This document shows positions 11,842 through 22,737 of a stretch of 64,000 bases of DNA, one piece after another. This DNA is from Capsaspora owczarzaki ATCC 30864. Taxonomy: Eukaryota > Opisthokonta > Filasterea. The DNA is taken from positions 1,060,530 through 1,124,529 of the forward strand of contig NW_011887298.1 of assembly GCF_000151315.2 (NCBI RefSeq). The letters run 5' to 3'. The number at the start of each line of letters is the position of its first letter. Positions within the stretch are counted from its first letter, which is position 1. Both the position numbers and the translations under genes were made by a program. The notes under the pieces are model-generated. The model worked only from the letters and a program-made list of their open reading frames with translations, was not told the DNA's origin and ran no database searches.

Positions 11842-12580
11842 ATGAGTGCTGCTGATTCTCCATTGGCGTCTCCATTGCCGCGAACGAGCTCCCTCTCGAG
11901 CAGCAGCGCCAACGCGCAACACCAGAGCACCAGCCGTAGCGTGACGCCTGCCACTCCAATCGCACCCAACAGCAGCAGTGGGACTGGCAGCGGCAGCAAT
12001 AGCAGCAATGGCGGTGAAGCAGCAGCCACCGGCCAGTATCCCACTCGCATTGGCCTGAGGTGCGTTCAAGTGCTCTTACAGGCTTGAGCGAGTGACGACG
12101 GTGGTGGTGATGGTGATGATAGTGGTGGTGGTGTTGTTGTTTTCGGAGTCGCACTGGTTTGAACAGGGAGCTGCATCCGTCTTTGACTGGCGTTGCATTG
12201 CCAAAACTCACGTCGTCCCCGTCGTCCCATCATCGGTCACTCTCGGCCAACACAAAAAATCAACATTCACAGCGAGGAAGCATTCAAGAACGTTGTTCAT
12301 GGCGGATCGCGGCCCAAAACCATTCAAGTGAGCCCGGACATCTTCAAAGACTCGTCACTGAGGAACGATCTCGTTCGGTTGATCATTCAGTATCTCCAGG
12401 ACGAAGGCTACTCCATATCGCAAATGGTCCTGCAAGATGAAGCCAATACGAAACTGAACGAGCAACGTGCGGATCAGTCGCATGTCAAGCGCATGCGCAA
12501 GGCAATTCTAGGTAAGATTGTGATAAATTTGACCATGGTTTCAGTGCTACACTTCCGAGTCAGACAGCTCTCTCTCTCTA

Positions 12581-12613
<33 letters not shown>

Positions 12614-14775
12614 CTTGATGGTTCAAAAGAAGAGAGCCTCGCGTTGGCTCGGACTTGAAATGCGAGCGTGCGCACAAGGCATCAACTTCAACTGCAAACA
12701 ACAGCTCCTCACTCGATTGTTTTGTGTTTCTCCTCGCTTGATCTGCAGACGGAGACTGGCCAGAAGTCGAAAAGCTCTGCACCCGCGGCATCTTTAGCGG
12801 ACATAGCAGCTTTCTACATGCCATTTACCGCCAGCAGTTCCTCGAGATGGTCGAGCGATCCGAGTACCAGAATGCCTTTTCGTTTCTAACCAAGCGACTC
12901 AAGCCGTTGGAGCACGTCAACCCGGACGAGTTCAAGGACATGTGCTACGTGCTCACTGCCAAGTCAGTGCAGGATGCACCTTCGTTTTCGACTTGGGAGG
13001 GCAGCGCTGCGCGGCGAAAGCTCGTCAAGCACTTCCAAACGCTCTTGGACTATGAAGTCACGAGTAGCAGTCTCGTGCAAGTGCCGCCGACGCGCTTGCT
13101 CGAGCTCTTGCGTCAGGCCATTGCGTACCAGATTGAGTTTAGTCGATACCACCCCAAGGTGATTCCGAAAATCGAAACCCTGATGCAGGATTACACATCG
13201 TTCGTCCTTCCAAACGCCTGTCGAACAACGCTCAAAGGCCACACTGACAGCGTCAAGTGCGTCGACTGGTGCGGCGACGAAGGCTTGCGCATTGTCTCGG
13301 GGTCGAGTGACAACACGGTGCGCTTGTGGTGGACGGAAACGGGCCAGTGCTTGGGCGTGCTGCGTGGGCACTTGGGCCGTGTGTGGGATGTGTGTGCCTC
13401 CCGGGACGGCAACATGGTTGCAAGTGCGTCCGCGGACGGCACTGTTCGCATCTGGAATGTCTCGCACGAAGACTTGCACTTGCCAGTTGCAGCATCCGCT
13501 TCTAGCGCTGCCTTGTCGGCTGCGGGGTCGCAACATCTGACAGGCACCTCGCCCGTCCCTGCGCCTGCAATCGATGTGGCTCCGTATGTTGACCCGTCTT
13601 CGCTGCACGAGCGAGACCCGGAGGTCGTTCAAACGTTCAATCTCTGCCGTTCCGTGTTGTCTGGTACTGGTGGTGATTTGTACTCGGTCAAGATCCATCC
13701 GGGTGAGTCGTTTGAACAGCATATTGAACGGCTCCTGACAAGTACTTTTAATAAGGGTGCGTTGTGACTTATGTTTGTTGATGGGATTTTTTTTTTTTTT
13801 TTTTAGGCGGCAATCACGTTGCTTTCGGTGGCTACGATAAGGTTGTGCACCTGTACGACCTCCGCAGCAGCACTAGTGCCAAGACGTTTGTTGGCCACGA
13901 ACTGTCCGTTTCGTGCGTCTCCTTCAACAGCTATGGCAATCTCGTGATTTCTGGGTAAGAAGCACAGAAGGAATTCTTCATGACTTCGCTGGTGTTAGTA
14001 CGGGTGGCGTGATGTTGACTCTTTTGTTGTTTGATTGCTGTTCTGCAGATCCAAGGACCGCACCGTTCGATTCTGGGATATCGGCAGCGGGCTGTGTGTT
14101 CATACCTTTTCTGGCGGATTGGGCGAGGTGACGTCTGTCGAATCCAGCTCCAGTGGCTCTCAGCTCGTCGTTGCTTTCAAAGACAACTCCAATCGGCTCT
14201 TTGATTTGCGCATGGTAACCGAGTCGTTTCGTGTGAAGTGCATTCTGAATGGGATTTATGCTCACATTGTCTTGCTGTGCCGTTTTCTTTGTTCTTTTCC
14301 AGATGCGGCCTGTTCGGCGCTTCCGTGGACACCAGAACACGTCCAAGAGCTTTATTCGAGCCGGCTTTGGTCCAACCCAGGATTTGATAGCGAGCGGTTC
14401 CGAGGTTTGTGGGCGTTTTTGCTGTTACACGAGTTGCTCCGATGGTTTTGACCTTAACGTTGCTTTTGCAACATCTTGCTTTTATCCCTTTGACTTGAGC
14501 AGGAAGGCAGCATTCACATCTGGGACCTAAAGAGTGGCAATGTGCTTCAGCGATTGGAGGGACATTCTGGAGTTGTGTATAGCGCACGCTGGAACGCGCG
14601 ACAGTCGCTGATTGCCAGGTACGATGATTTTTGATGCAATGGCATGTTGACTGATGCGAGGTTTTAGTCTCATTCGTTCAACGTCCTGTTTGGTTTTGGC
14701 AGTTGCTCTGACGATTATACCGTGAAAACCTGGTGGTATGACGACACGCGACCAGTGTTCATTGACAATAACTGA
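11842..14775 (+). CDS. LisH-CTLH-WD40 repeat protein (WDR26/SMU1-type architecture)
   Basis: Eight exons: 11842-12059, 12273-12511, 12749-13702, 13807-13954, 14049-14214, 14303-14404, 14503-14618, 14703-14775, giving 671 aa. After a Ser-rich leader of about 70 residues come a LisH motif (LVRLIIQYLQDEGYSISQMV), a CTLH/CRA helical region (DGDWPEVEKLC ... FLEMVERSEYQNAFSFLTKRLKPLE), then a WD40 propeller from about residue 330 with clear GH-WD repeats (LKGHTDSVKC, LRGHLGRVWD, SASADGTVRIW, GSKDRTVRFW). This order is that of WDR26/GID7 in the CTLH E3 ligase and of SMU1 in splicing. I cannot assign it to either; the CRA stretch resembles WDR26 more. Introns 4-7 fall between propeller blades. Confidence 0.85.
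12568..12613. repeat. CT then TA dinucleotide microsatellite in an intron
   Basis: A run of CT repeats passes directly into TA repeats inside the second intron (12512-12748) of the LisH-CTLH-WD40 gene. Confidence 0.9.
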
Positions 14776-14861
14776 AACGTTGATGATATTGTACAATAGT
14801 GCAGATTCGAACAAATCCAAATGTTAAAAATTCCAGATTGCTGCAAGATGAATTACTCCAA

Positions 14862-16503
14862 TCATAATTCATTCCCGATCGTCACCCAATAGTTGCGCAG
14901 GTTGTTTCTTCGTCCAAATATCTCCAAGTATTTGCCTACGATTGGAAACCAAAAAACAATAAAAAACATGGGGTTTGAATGAGTTGAAGCAAAACACCGC
15001 CACGCACAACGGAAGCGCCAAACGAGACATACCATTTGGAACGAGCGCTTCGACCAGCTCGTACATTTCGTCGGGTTTCTGGGAATTACCACGTCGTTCG
15101 GAGAATATCACGTCAGACGCCACGTTGCCAACACATCCCGGTGGTGGATCCCCTTTGAGCCCGATGAGGCAGGTTTCTTTGGCGTGCTGCAGGTAAAACC
15201 CATGACACTTGGCAAGGCGTCGGTTGACTGTAAACTTGACCCAATCAATAGAATCAACAAATCGATATCCCCAGCGCTTTAGCATGTCAAACGCCTTGGC
15301 GTAACGGTTGTTGATGACCCAAACAAAGACAAAACCGCCATTTCGCTGTAGCGACGCGATGGGAATGTCTTCGATGGCTGCGTCGGGCAGCTGGTTGTAT
15401 GTGAGTGCAATCTAATAGAGATGGGGACAGTAGGAGATGGGGACAGTAATAGAGGGGTCAGTAAATATGGGAAATAGATGCAAAAAGAGCAACTGCCACA
15501 AATTTCTCGCTCGCCCAGCCCAAACGTGTTCTACTCACACCGCGCGTTGGAGCATTGCTTGCGAGTTGCCATGGAGGGTCCATCATGATAACGTCAAACT
15601 GGCAATGGGCAGCGAGTGACGCCCAATCGAATTCGAGGACGTTGGCTTTGATTGGCACGCAGTGCGGCGGAGGTTCAAAATCGACCTCAATCGCATCGGC
15701 CTCATCGGCTTCTGGGTCATCTTCCACAGCGGCTGCTGTTGGCACTCCCCGCCCGATTGGCGAAAAAGAGCCATTCGTCGATTCCAACAATCGGCGTGAA
15801 TGAGCGACAACATCGGGGGGTGACGTGGTAGTCCCGGCACGTGTGATACCAGTCAACGAGTCGCCAGAAATGCTAGACGGAATCGCCATCGAACCATGAG
15901 TCGTGTTCAAGGGATTGGAGGCGGTAGCGGTGATTGCGACTGGATTGACGATCGCGATTGGAACGCCCAGCTCAATGGCACTGACGTCCGTGGCGGGGCC
16001 TGTGACACTCGACGCATTTTCTCCTAGTAGTTCTTCCATCGAGTTGCTCGACGAGTACGCACCCGTGGCAGCAGGTCCTCGTGCAGGATCGGTTTTGGCG
16101 GGAATGAGCGCCAACGCGTCGCTTGCGATTTCTCCAGCTCTGTCCAACCCAGCCACCGCACATATTGGTGGTGCAGATGAGGACGACGACGACGATGACG
16201 ATGACGGCTTGGTTGCATGCGGGCTGATCACGGGCTGCTGCTGCAGAAGGTCTTGCTGCAGCTGGATGGCATTCTCGAGCTCTTCCACTTCGCGTTCAAG
16301 CTGCACCCGGATCCGTGTCAAGCAAACAAAGTGAGTCACAAATGCAAGACAATACTATCTTGACAAACAAGGCGCGATTCACACGGCCGCGCCACCTGCA
16401 ATGGTCAAGAGCGAGAAATGGCGGGAAAACTTGCCTTTGCGATTCGAGCTCGGACATCCTCGGCCGTGCGCACGAGAAAGTGCCGCGACTGTCTCCGCTT
16501 CAT
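14862..16503 (-). CDS. MT-A70 family N6-adenine methyltransferase
   Basis: Four exons (16503-16435, 16300-15539, 15411-15033, 14935-14862) give 427 aa. The start is fixed by an in-frame TAA shortly upstream. A coiled coil (about 23-45, LEREVEELENAIQLQQ) leads into about 170 residues of Ser/Ala/Pro-rich sequence. The MT-A70 methyltransferase domain follows, with catalytic DPPW at 264-267. Other family landmarks are FVFVWV, a C-terminal KPDEMYELVEAL and EIFGRRNNLRNYWVTIGNEL, equivalent to the METTL3 region ELFGRPHNVQPNWITLGNQL. After DPPW the sequence reads QLASNAPTRG then INNRYAKAFDML rather than METTL3's gate-loop sequence. This suggests the MTA1/AMT-like branch implicated in DNA 6mA, although mRNA m6A cannot be excluded. 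Intron 1 uses a GC donor. It is head-to-head with MCM8. Confidence 0.85.
16417..16429. promoter_or_regulatory. E2F-like site (AATGGCGGGAAAA)
   Basis: Good match to the E2F/DP core GGCGGGAA, lying in intron 1 of the MT-A70 gene, 356 bp upstream of the MCM8 ATG. It is one of three similar sites within 900 bp. Confidence 0.45.
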
Positions 16504-16784
16504 GCAGTGTTCGTGTTAACGAAGGATGGGGAGGTGTTACGGCGCTGGATGGATGACGGCGGGGAATGAGCGACTCTTTGAAACAAGATGACTGGGTTTT
16601 GGCGGGAATCAGTTTTTGCTTGGAATTGCAGCACTGTCAGCCATTTGTGTCGTTTGGCCCATCTTTACCATTGAACGTCGTTGTTATTCATTCTATCAAT
16701 GAGTGTCACTCTTTTTTTTTTCTTTGTTTCAGTGGTGTCATTCAACGTAGAAGCCATTCGCATTGGAGGCGCCATTGAAGCGAC
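16504..16784. promoter_or_regulatory. Bidirectional promoter of MT-A70 and MCM8
   Basis: 281 bp between the two start codons. It must contain both core promoters and carries the E2F-like site at 16597-16608, plus a weaker GGCGGGGAATG at about 16558-16568. No TATA box was recognised. Confidence 0.6.
16597..16608. promoter_or_regulatory. E2F-like site (TTTTGGCGGGAA)
   Basis: Essentially the textbook E2F consensus, 188 bp before the MCM8 ATG and 94 bp before the MT-A70 ATG in the opposite direction. MCM genes are classical E2F targets in animals and plants. Confidence 0.6.
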
Positions 16785-19700
16785 ATGAGCGGACTTCCTC
16801 AGGATCCGCTTGGCGAGAGCGATCGCGATAGAGGCCAATGGAGTCAAGCGCAAGCAAGGTCACAGTCATCCAGTAGCCATCGGGTGCAGCAGCAACCGCA
16901 GCAGCAGCAACCGCAGCAGCAGCAGCAGCAGTATCAGCCGCAGCAGGGCAATGGGAGTCGCGCGGGACTTGGCCACCCTTCCGCTGCTCCGGGTCGCGCT
17001 TCCGCTACTTCCAGCGCCGTGGTGATGGACACGAGCCATGGGAGTGCTTTCGGCGCTGGGTCGGGTGGCAACAACAGCCGCGCAGTACCCTCCGCCGTCA
17101 CCAGAATGCCTGTTGGCTGGCTTTTGTATTTTCCCAACGAAGGTAGGGGAGGAGCTGACGAGGGGCGGCTGGGCGAACACTGGTGTGCTTTTCAGATTGA
17201 ACTGAGCTTGGAGACCTGTGCGAGTCCAGTCACGAGCTCTGGGACGGTGCTGTGTTGTGTGGAGAACGAGGAGAAGGAGATTGCCTGCAACTTCATTGTT
17301 TCAGATTTTTGGCGGGAAAACACAACTGTCTGTTTCACTTTGGTGCCGACTGGCGTTCATTTTTCTGTTGGTCAGATTTCGAGCCGGCACATCCATTTAT
17401 TCGTCCGTTTGTAGCATTTCGTCAATTTTTCAAGAGTCGCCGGTTGCCTCGGGTAGGTCGAGTTCCGTTCTGTCTCTCTCGCAATCGGCGCGCAGGCTTC
17501 ACGTTCCAACTCACTCTGCAATCTGATTCACGCGCAGGATCGTATCGAGGCCCGCAAAGCAATGACAATCGATGCGAACGAGCTTGTCTCGGCTTGTTTG
17601 GTTGATTTGCCAAACCTTGCCACAGACTTGCGCGAGCAACCGTCACTCACTCTGGCCACCCTCAGTCTCGCCCTCTACGAGGTACAGTTTCGCTTTGAGC
17701 CATGCACAACTCAGTTCAGCGCGATGGTTTTCTGCCAGGCTCATGTGCAAATCTCGTGGCTGCAGGTCATGTACGGCGAGGTGGACCAGGACGTGCACCT
17801 TCACGCTGTTGGCAATCGAGTCTTTGCGCGTGTTGTGAATGTCGAGCCCGTCTCGGCAATTCGATCCCTTCTCAAGTCCAACGCCGTTGGTATGTCAAAG
17901 ACCCAACAAAAGCAACAATTTCAATGTGAAAGCTTGCAGCACACAATTCCTCATTTGGTCTATTGTTCTTGTTGCACAGGGCGATTGGTATCCCTCCGAG
18001 GAACGGTCGTGCGAGTTGGAAACATCAAACCCCAGGTCGTGCGTCTGGCCTTCACCTGCAGCAAGTGCGACGGCACCACGGTCATTGCACTCGCGGATGG
18101 GCGCTACGCCGTTCCGTCACGTTGCACAACACCGCAGTGTCGCGGTAGTTCATTTGTCCCCCGGCGCAGTGATCCAGACACGATCATGGTGGACTGGCAA
18201 ACTATTCGGTAAGGATTGTGCTTTCTTATTTGTGCAAACGGTACGCGGCCAGCATTTGACTTGTTCTGCGCGTTTGGTGCCCAGAGTGCAAGAAATTCTC
18301 GATGATGGTGACCGCGAGGCCGGTCGGATTCCTCCGACGATCGAATGCGAACTGAGCTCCGATTTGGTGGATGCGTGCGTTCCAGGAGACGTTGTGACCG
18401 TGGTCGGCGAAGTCAAAATGACCAGCGTGGATACCGGGCGCGGCAAGCGGCAGTTCATGTTCTCGCGCTATGTCGAGGCCAACTCGGTGTGTAGCACCAA
18501 GAATAACAATGGCGCGCTCGACCTACTCGAGTTCTCGTTGAAAGAACTGTACGCCATTCAGCAAATCCAAGCTCATGAGCACTTGTTTCATCTTCTCGTG
18601 AACTCGCTCAGCCCGGGCATCTATGGTCATGAACTCGTCAAAGCCGGCCTGCTCTTGTCACTGTTCGGTGGATGTCAACGGTACGGCGAGCTTTCAGGTG
18701 AAACGCCGTTCTGGTTGACGAATCTCATTCAATATTTTTACTTGGTGCTCGGCGTTTGGACTCTGCTGAACGAATGAGCAGATTCACGAATGATCGCAAT
18801 CGCATCCCAGTACGAGGAGATCCACACATTCTCGTTGTGGGTGATCCAGGTCTGGGCAAGAGGTATGCAACTTGTGTGAATCCAAAATCTGCAGCTTGCT
18901 TCCGAACACCACCTCACTTCTCATGCCGCTCAATCTACGCCTCCTTAGTCAAATGCTTCAAGCAGTGAACGCCATTGTGCCTCGAGGGGTGTACGTCTGC
19001 GGAAATACCACCACAACATCCGGACTCACTGTCACGTTGTTGCGCGACGGTGCGTCGGGAGACTATGCTCTGGAAGCTGGCGCGCTTGTGCTGAGCGACC
19101 AAGGCTGCTGTTGCATTGACGAATTTGACAAAATGAGCTCAGAGCACCAGGCCTTGCTTGAGGCGATGGAACAACAGAGCGTCAGCATTGCCAAGGCTGG
19201 CATCGTTTGCACTCTGCCCGCGCGCGCGTCCATCATTGCGGCTGCCAATCCAGTCGGCGGGCACTACAATAAGGCAAAGACAGTGGCTGAAAACTTGCGA
19301 ATGGGCAGCGCGCTTTTATCGCGGTTTGACCTGGTATTTATTCTGCTGGACAAGCCGGACATTGAAATGGTACGTTCTTCCATCCTGAGTTTTCGCCTTT
19401 TTTAGTTTTGCTCGCTCTGCTCGTCGGTGCTCATTTTTTTGATCTCCTTGATGTTCAGGACCGACTGCTGTCCGAGCACGTCATGGCACTGCATTCAAGC
19501 TCAAACGATGCAGCTCTACGCGCTCGGCAGCTCCAGTTGGCAAGGAAGCTTGCCGTTCCAGGGTTTGTTGCGTCTCCATCAAACTCGCAACTCGCTGGAA
19601 GCCAGCCCACTCAACCGCTCGTTGAGCGGTTGCGAATCGCCGCTGTGCCAGACTTTGACCCCATTCCTCCACCTCTGCTGCGCAAGTATGTTGGATACGC

Positions 19701-20202
19701 GCGCAAGTACGTGCACCCGAAACTGACCAATGAAGCGGCGTCCGTCATTCAGGAGTTCTACCTCGCTCTGCGGAAGAAGCACCACAGTCTCGACTCGACC
19801 CCAATCACGACGCGACAACTCGAGTCCATCATTCGCCTCAGCGAGGCCCGTGCGAGGATGGAGCTGCGCGAGATTGTCACGGCGGACGACGCCCGAGACG
19901 TCATTGAGATTATGCGATTCAGCATGATTGACACGAATTCAGACGAGGTCGGGAATCTCGACTTTGCGCGCTCCCAGAACGGCTCTGGAATGAGTCGCAA
20001 GGCGCAGGGAAAGCGGTTTATCGCCGAGCTCCGTCGCATCTCCGAGGAAACGTTCAACACGCTCTTCTCGATGCAGCAACTTCGCGAGACGGCCAACCTC
20101 CTGTGCATCCGAGTCGAGAGCTTTCCCGATTTTATTCAAGCGCTCAACAATGAGAATTATCTGCTCAAGAAGAGCAACGGCATTTACCAGCTTCAAATAT
20201 GA
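16785..20202 (+). CDS. MCM8: MCM8 helicase
   Basis: Nine exons: 16785-17142, 17376-17452, 17538-17681, 17766-17889, 17980-18208, 18285-18680, 18782-18862, 18949-19369, 19459-20202, giving 857 aa (human about 840). A Gln-rich leader (about 32-60) precedes the MCM N-domain. A CxxC...CxxxxC zinc motif lies in [10 protein letters not shown]...RCTTPQCRG (about 261-289). The AAA+ core has Walker A GDPGLGKS (463-470, split by an intron), Walker B DEFD (527-530) and the SRFD arginine finger. MCM8-specific stretches such as [26 protein letters not shown] and FERSQHGSGMS-like [11 protein letters not shown] separate it from MCM2-7. With MCM9 it works in homologous recombination and interstrand crosslink repair. 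E2F-like sites flank its start. Intron 1 also contains one. Confidence 0.97.
17306..17320. promoter_or_regulatory. E2F-like site in MCM8 intron 1
   Basis: TTTTTGGCGGGAAAA in the first intron (17143-17375) of MCM8. It is a near-palindromic, optimal E2F sequence. Confidence 0.5.
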
Positions 20203-20338
20203 AGCAGCTTGGTGTTGAGCATTGGTTGTGAATTACTGTAGATCTACTGGACAAGCGTTTTTACTTCCAAAGTTACTCCATTTGCGATGCGATTCGTTAT
20301 GATTCAGTCTTGATTTTGCCATTTGTTCATTTTTCAAC

Positions 20339-22625
20339 ATGGAGCGTCAGCAAGTCGTGGAGCTGTTGCTGCAGTTTCTGAACGAGAACGGATTTGTGCG
20401 CACGCAGGCTGCCCTCGAGGCTGAAAGGTCAGTTGGTCCTCACTTTGAGCCTTGGGCTGCTGATTCACTCGGCGTGCAACATCAGTTTCTGTGCACTCGT
20501 GCGCAATCGAGTTTGGTGGTGGTGGTGGTAGCGAGGGACTGAGGCTGGTAGGGTGACTGACCTGCATTGACAGTCGCCTCCGCTTTGAGCCCGATCAAGT
20601 CAAGGTCGCAAGCCAGCTCCAAGTCATTCTGGGTAAACGCCTGCTGTTGTACTTGCTTGGCTGTTGGGTTGAGTTGGGTTGCTGTAGTGGGACGAACTCG
20701 CTCCAAGAGACCATTCGGGAGTTTCCCACTATACTGCTCGTTCTTCCCCGCCCTCCCCCTCCCGGAGTCGTTCAATCTGCTGACCTAGAAAAGTGACTCA
20801 CATTGAATTTCCTCCCCCCCCCAGACTTGTACGAAGCGACGCATGGTGACCCGAGCAAGAAGCCTCGCAAGATGGACATTTCCGATTTGGTGAGTTGACT
20901 GCTCGCAAACTCAGACCTGTGCTGCCATTGTTGGTCAAAAGCCGTCACTGTACTCACATCGTGCTCTGGTAAAACCATCGCAATTTGAACATGACAGCTG
21001 GTTCAGCCAACGGCAACCATTCCAACTCAGGTGAGTTGTCCTCTCTGAAGATTGTTGCGATGTGTTCAACTGCGAAACCAACGTGTGCTCTCGGTTGTTG
21101 AACAGAACGTCTTTACTGTCCAAGACTTGCACACGGGCCCAGTGCTTGCAGCTCGACTCCGCGACGATATGAGTAAGTGAGGACTGTTTTATCCTTTTTT
21201 GACTGACAACGGCGCTCAATTGTCAACCACAATCTTGGTTTCCCTTTGCTAGAGTTGTTCACCGGATCTTCCGACAAAACCGCGGCTCTGGCGCAGTTCT
21301 CAGACTTGGACGACGAGTATCGGTGGTACCGGGACAACACGCTCACACACCACTCTGGCGCTGTTCTCGCGGTCGAGTTCCACCCTCTTCTCAAGCAAGT
21401 GACCCTCCCCCCCCCTTGTGCTATTGTCACTTGACGCGGGGAAGCCCTTTCCTGACTGTTCTTTGTCTTGCAACCTCTTATAGGAACATCGCCCTGACCT
21501 CGTCCATGGATCGATCACATCAAATTGTGGATATCGAGACTGGCGATGTCCTTCAAACCTTCGCCGACCACACCAAATTCGTGGTGCGCGTGCAGTGGTC
21601 GCCAAACGGAGAATATTTCGCAACAGCGTCATACGACCACCATGTTGGTTTGTATCGGTACGTTCCTCGAACCATGGGCTGCTTGGCTGCTGCAGGGCTC
21701 ACACTGTGTTTGTCGACTTTATTCTTTCTCTCGCATAGCCGTGTGCAAAAAGTCTCCAAGCCCGTCGAGGATGATGATGACAGCGACGCAGAAGAGGAAC
21801 CAGCGCCTTTCAAGTTTGAGCGCGTCGGCCACTTCCTCTTTGAGGGCTATGCCGAAGCACTCTGCTTCTCACCGGTATGTCAAGTTGTTTCACATAATGG
21901 CTCTGAAAGTTTTCTTGAGCCAGCATTATTGACGACATTTGACTTTGGGTGGTGTTTCGCTCACTTTGAGCAGGAAGGCGACGAGCTCTGCATGGCCGCT
22001 CGAAACGACTGTTTCCTGCATTTTGTTGAGCTGACCAGCGGCAATTACGAGGTGAGGGTTCAAGCTCAGGTCTCTTGCACAGGGAAAATAGTGCCGAAAC
22101 ACCTCACCGATGAACTAACTGATTCCCTTGGAAAACAGCGGTCCAAGATGAACATGAACGCGCTGGGCGACACGCACGTCAGCTTCACCGCCTTGGACGT
22201 GTCTTACTCGCCGTTTGGCAAAAAGTACCTTCTTGTCTGCACAGACAAAAACCGACTGATTTTGTATGCTCGGGAGACGGGCGAGCAGCTGCGCCACTTT
22301 TACGGCACCAACAATGACGAGTGGAGCACACCTCGCCACTGCTGGCATCCGTCCGGACAGTACATTTTTGCTGTAAGGGGTTGGCATTATCGTTCTCGTT
22401 GGAGGGTTTCTCTTCTGTTGTGCGTTCATTTGTTTAACCCGCTCGTCTCTACCCCGTTTGTAGACCTCGCAAGACCGATGCATCTACATTTGGGAAATGT
22501 GCTCTCAAAAGCTGGTTGGCAAACTCACCGGACACACGGAGAATATTCGCGACCTGTCTTTCAACGACAAGCACAAAATTCTTGTTTCGACTGGTTTCGA
22601 CAAGGTCGTTCGTTTTTGGAAGTAA
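20339..22625 (+). CDS. LisH-WD40 repeat protein
   Basis: Eleven exons: 20339-20427, 20574-20632, 20825-20889, 20998-21030, 21106-21172, 21253-21394, 21484-21657, 21739-21874, 21974-22051, 22139-22372, 22464-22625. They join in frame to 412 aa. The LisH motif is at the extreme N-terminus (VVELLLQFLNENGFVRTQAAL). The WD40 blades include VLAARLRDDMKLFTGSSDK, VRVQWSPNGEYFATASYD and LTGHTENIRDLSFND, ending DKVVRFWK. An acidic loop (EDDDDSDAEEEP) sits between blades. Intron 6 needs a GC donor (GCAAGT). I do not recognise an animal orthologue; the family looks like a LisH-WD40 scaffold of unknown role. Its stop lies 112 bp from the convergent stop of beta-mannosidase. Confidence 0.85.
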
Positions 22626-22737
22626 CCCCACCAACGTCGTCCCGTGTATGGATTGTCACAACAACAAAAGCAATGTATTTTTTCATCCGCTCAAACAACA
22701 GTTTTGCAGTGGACGGTCTATTGAAGGAAGTGCAGTT

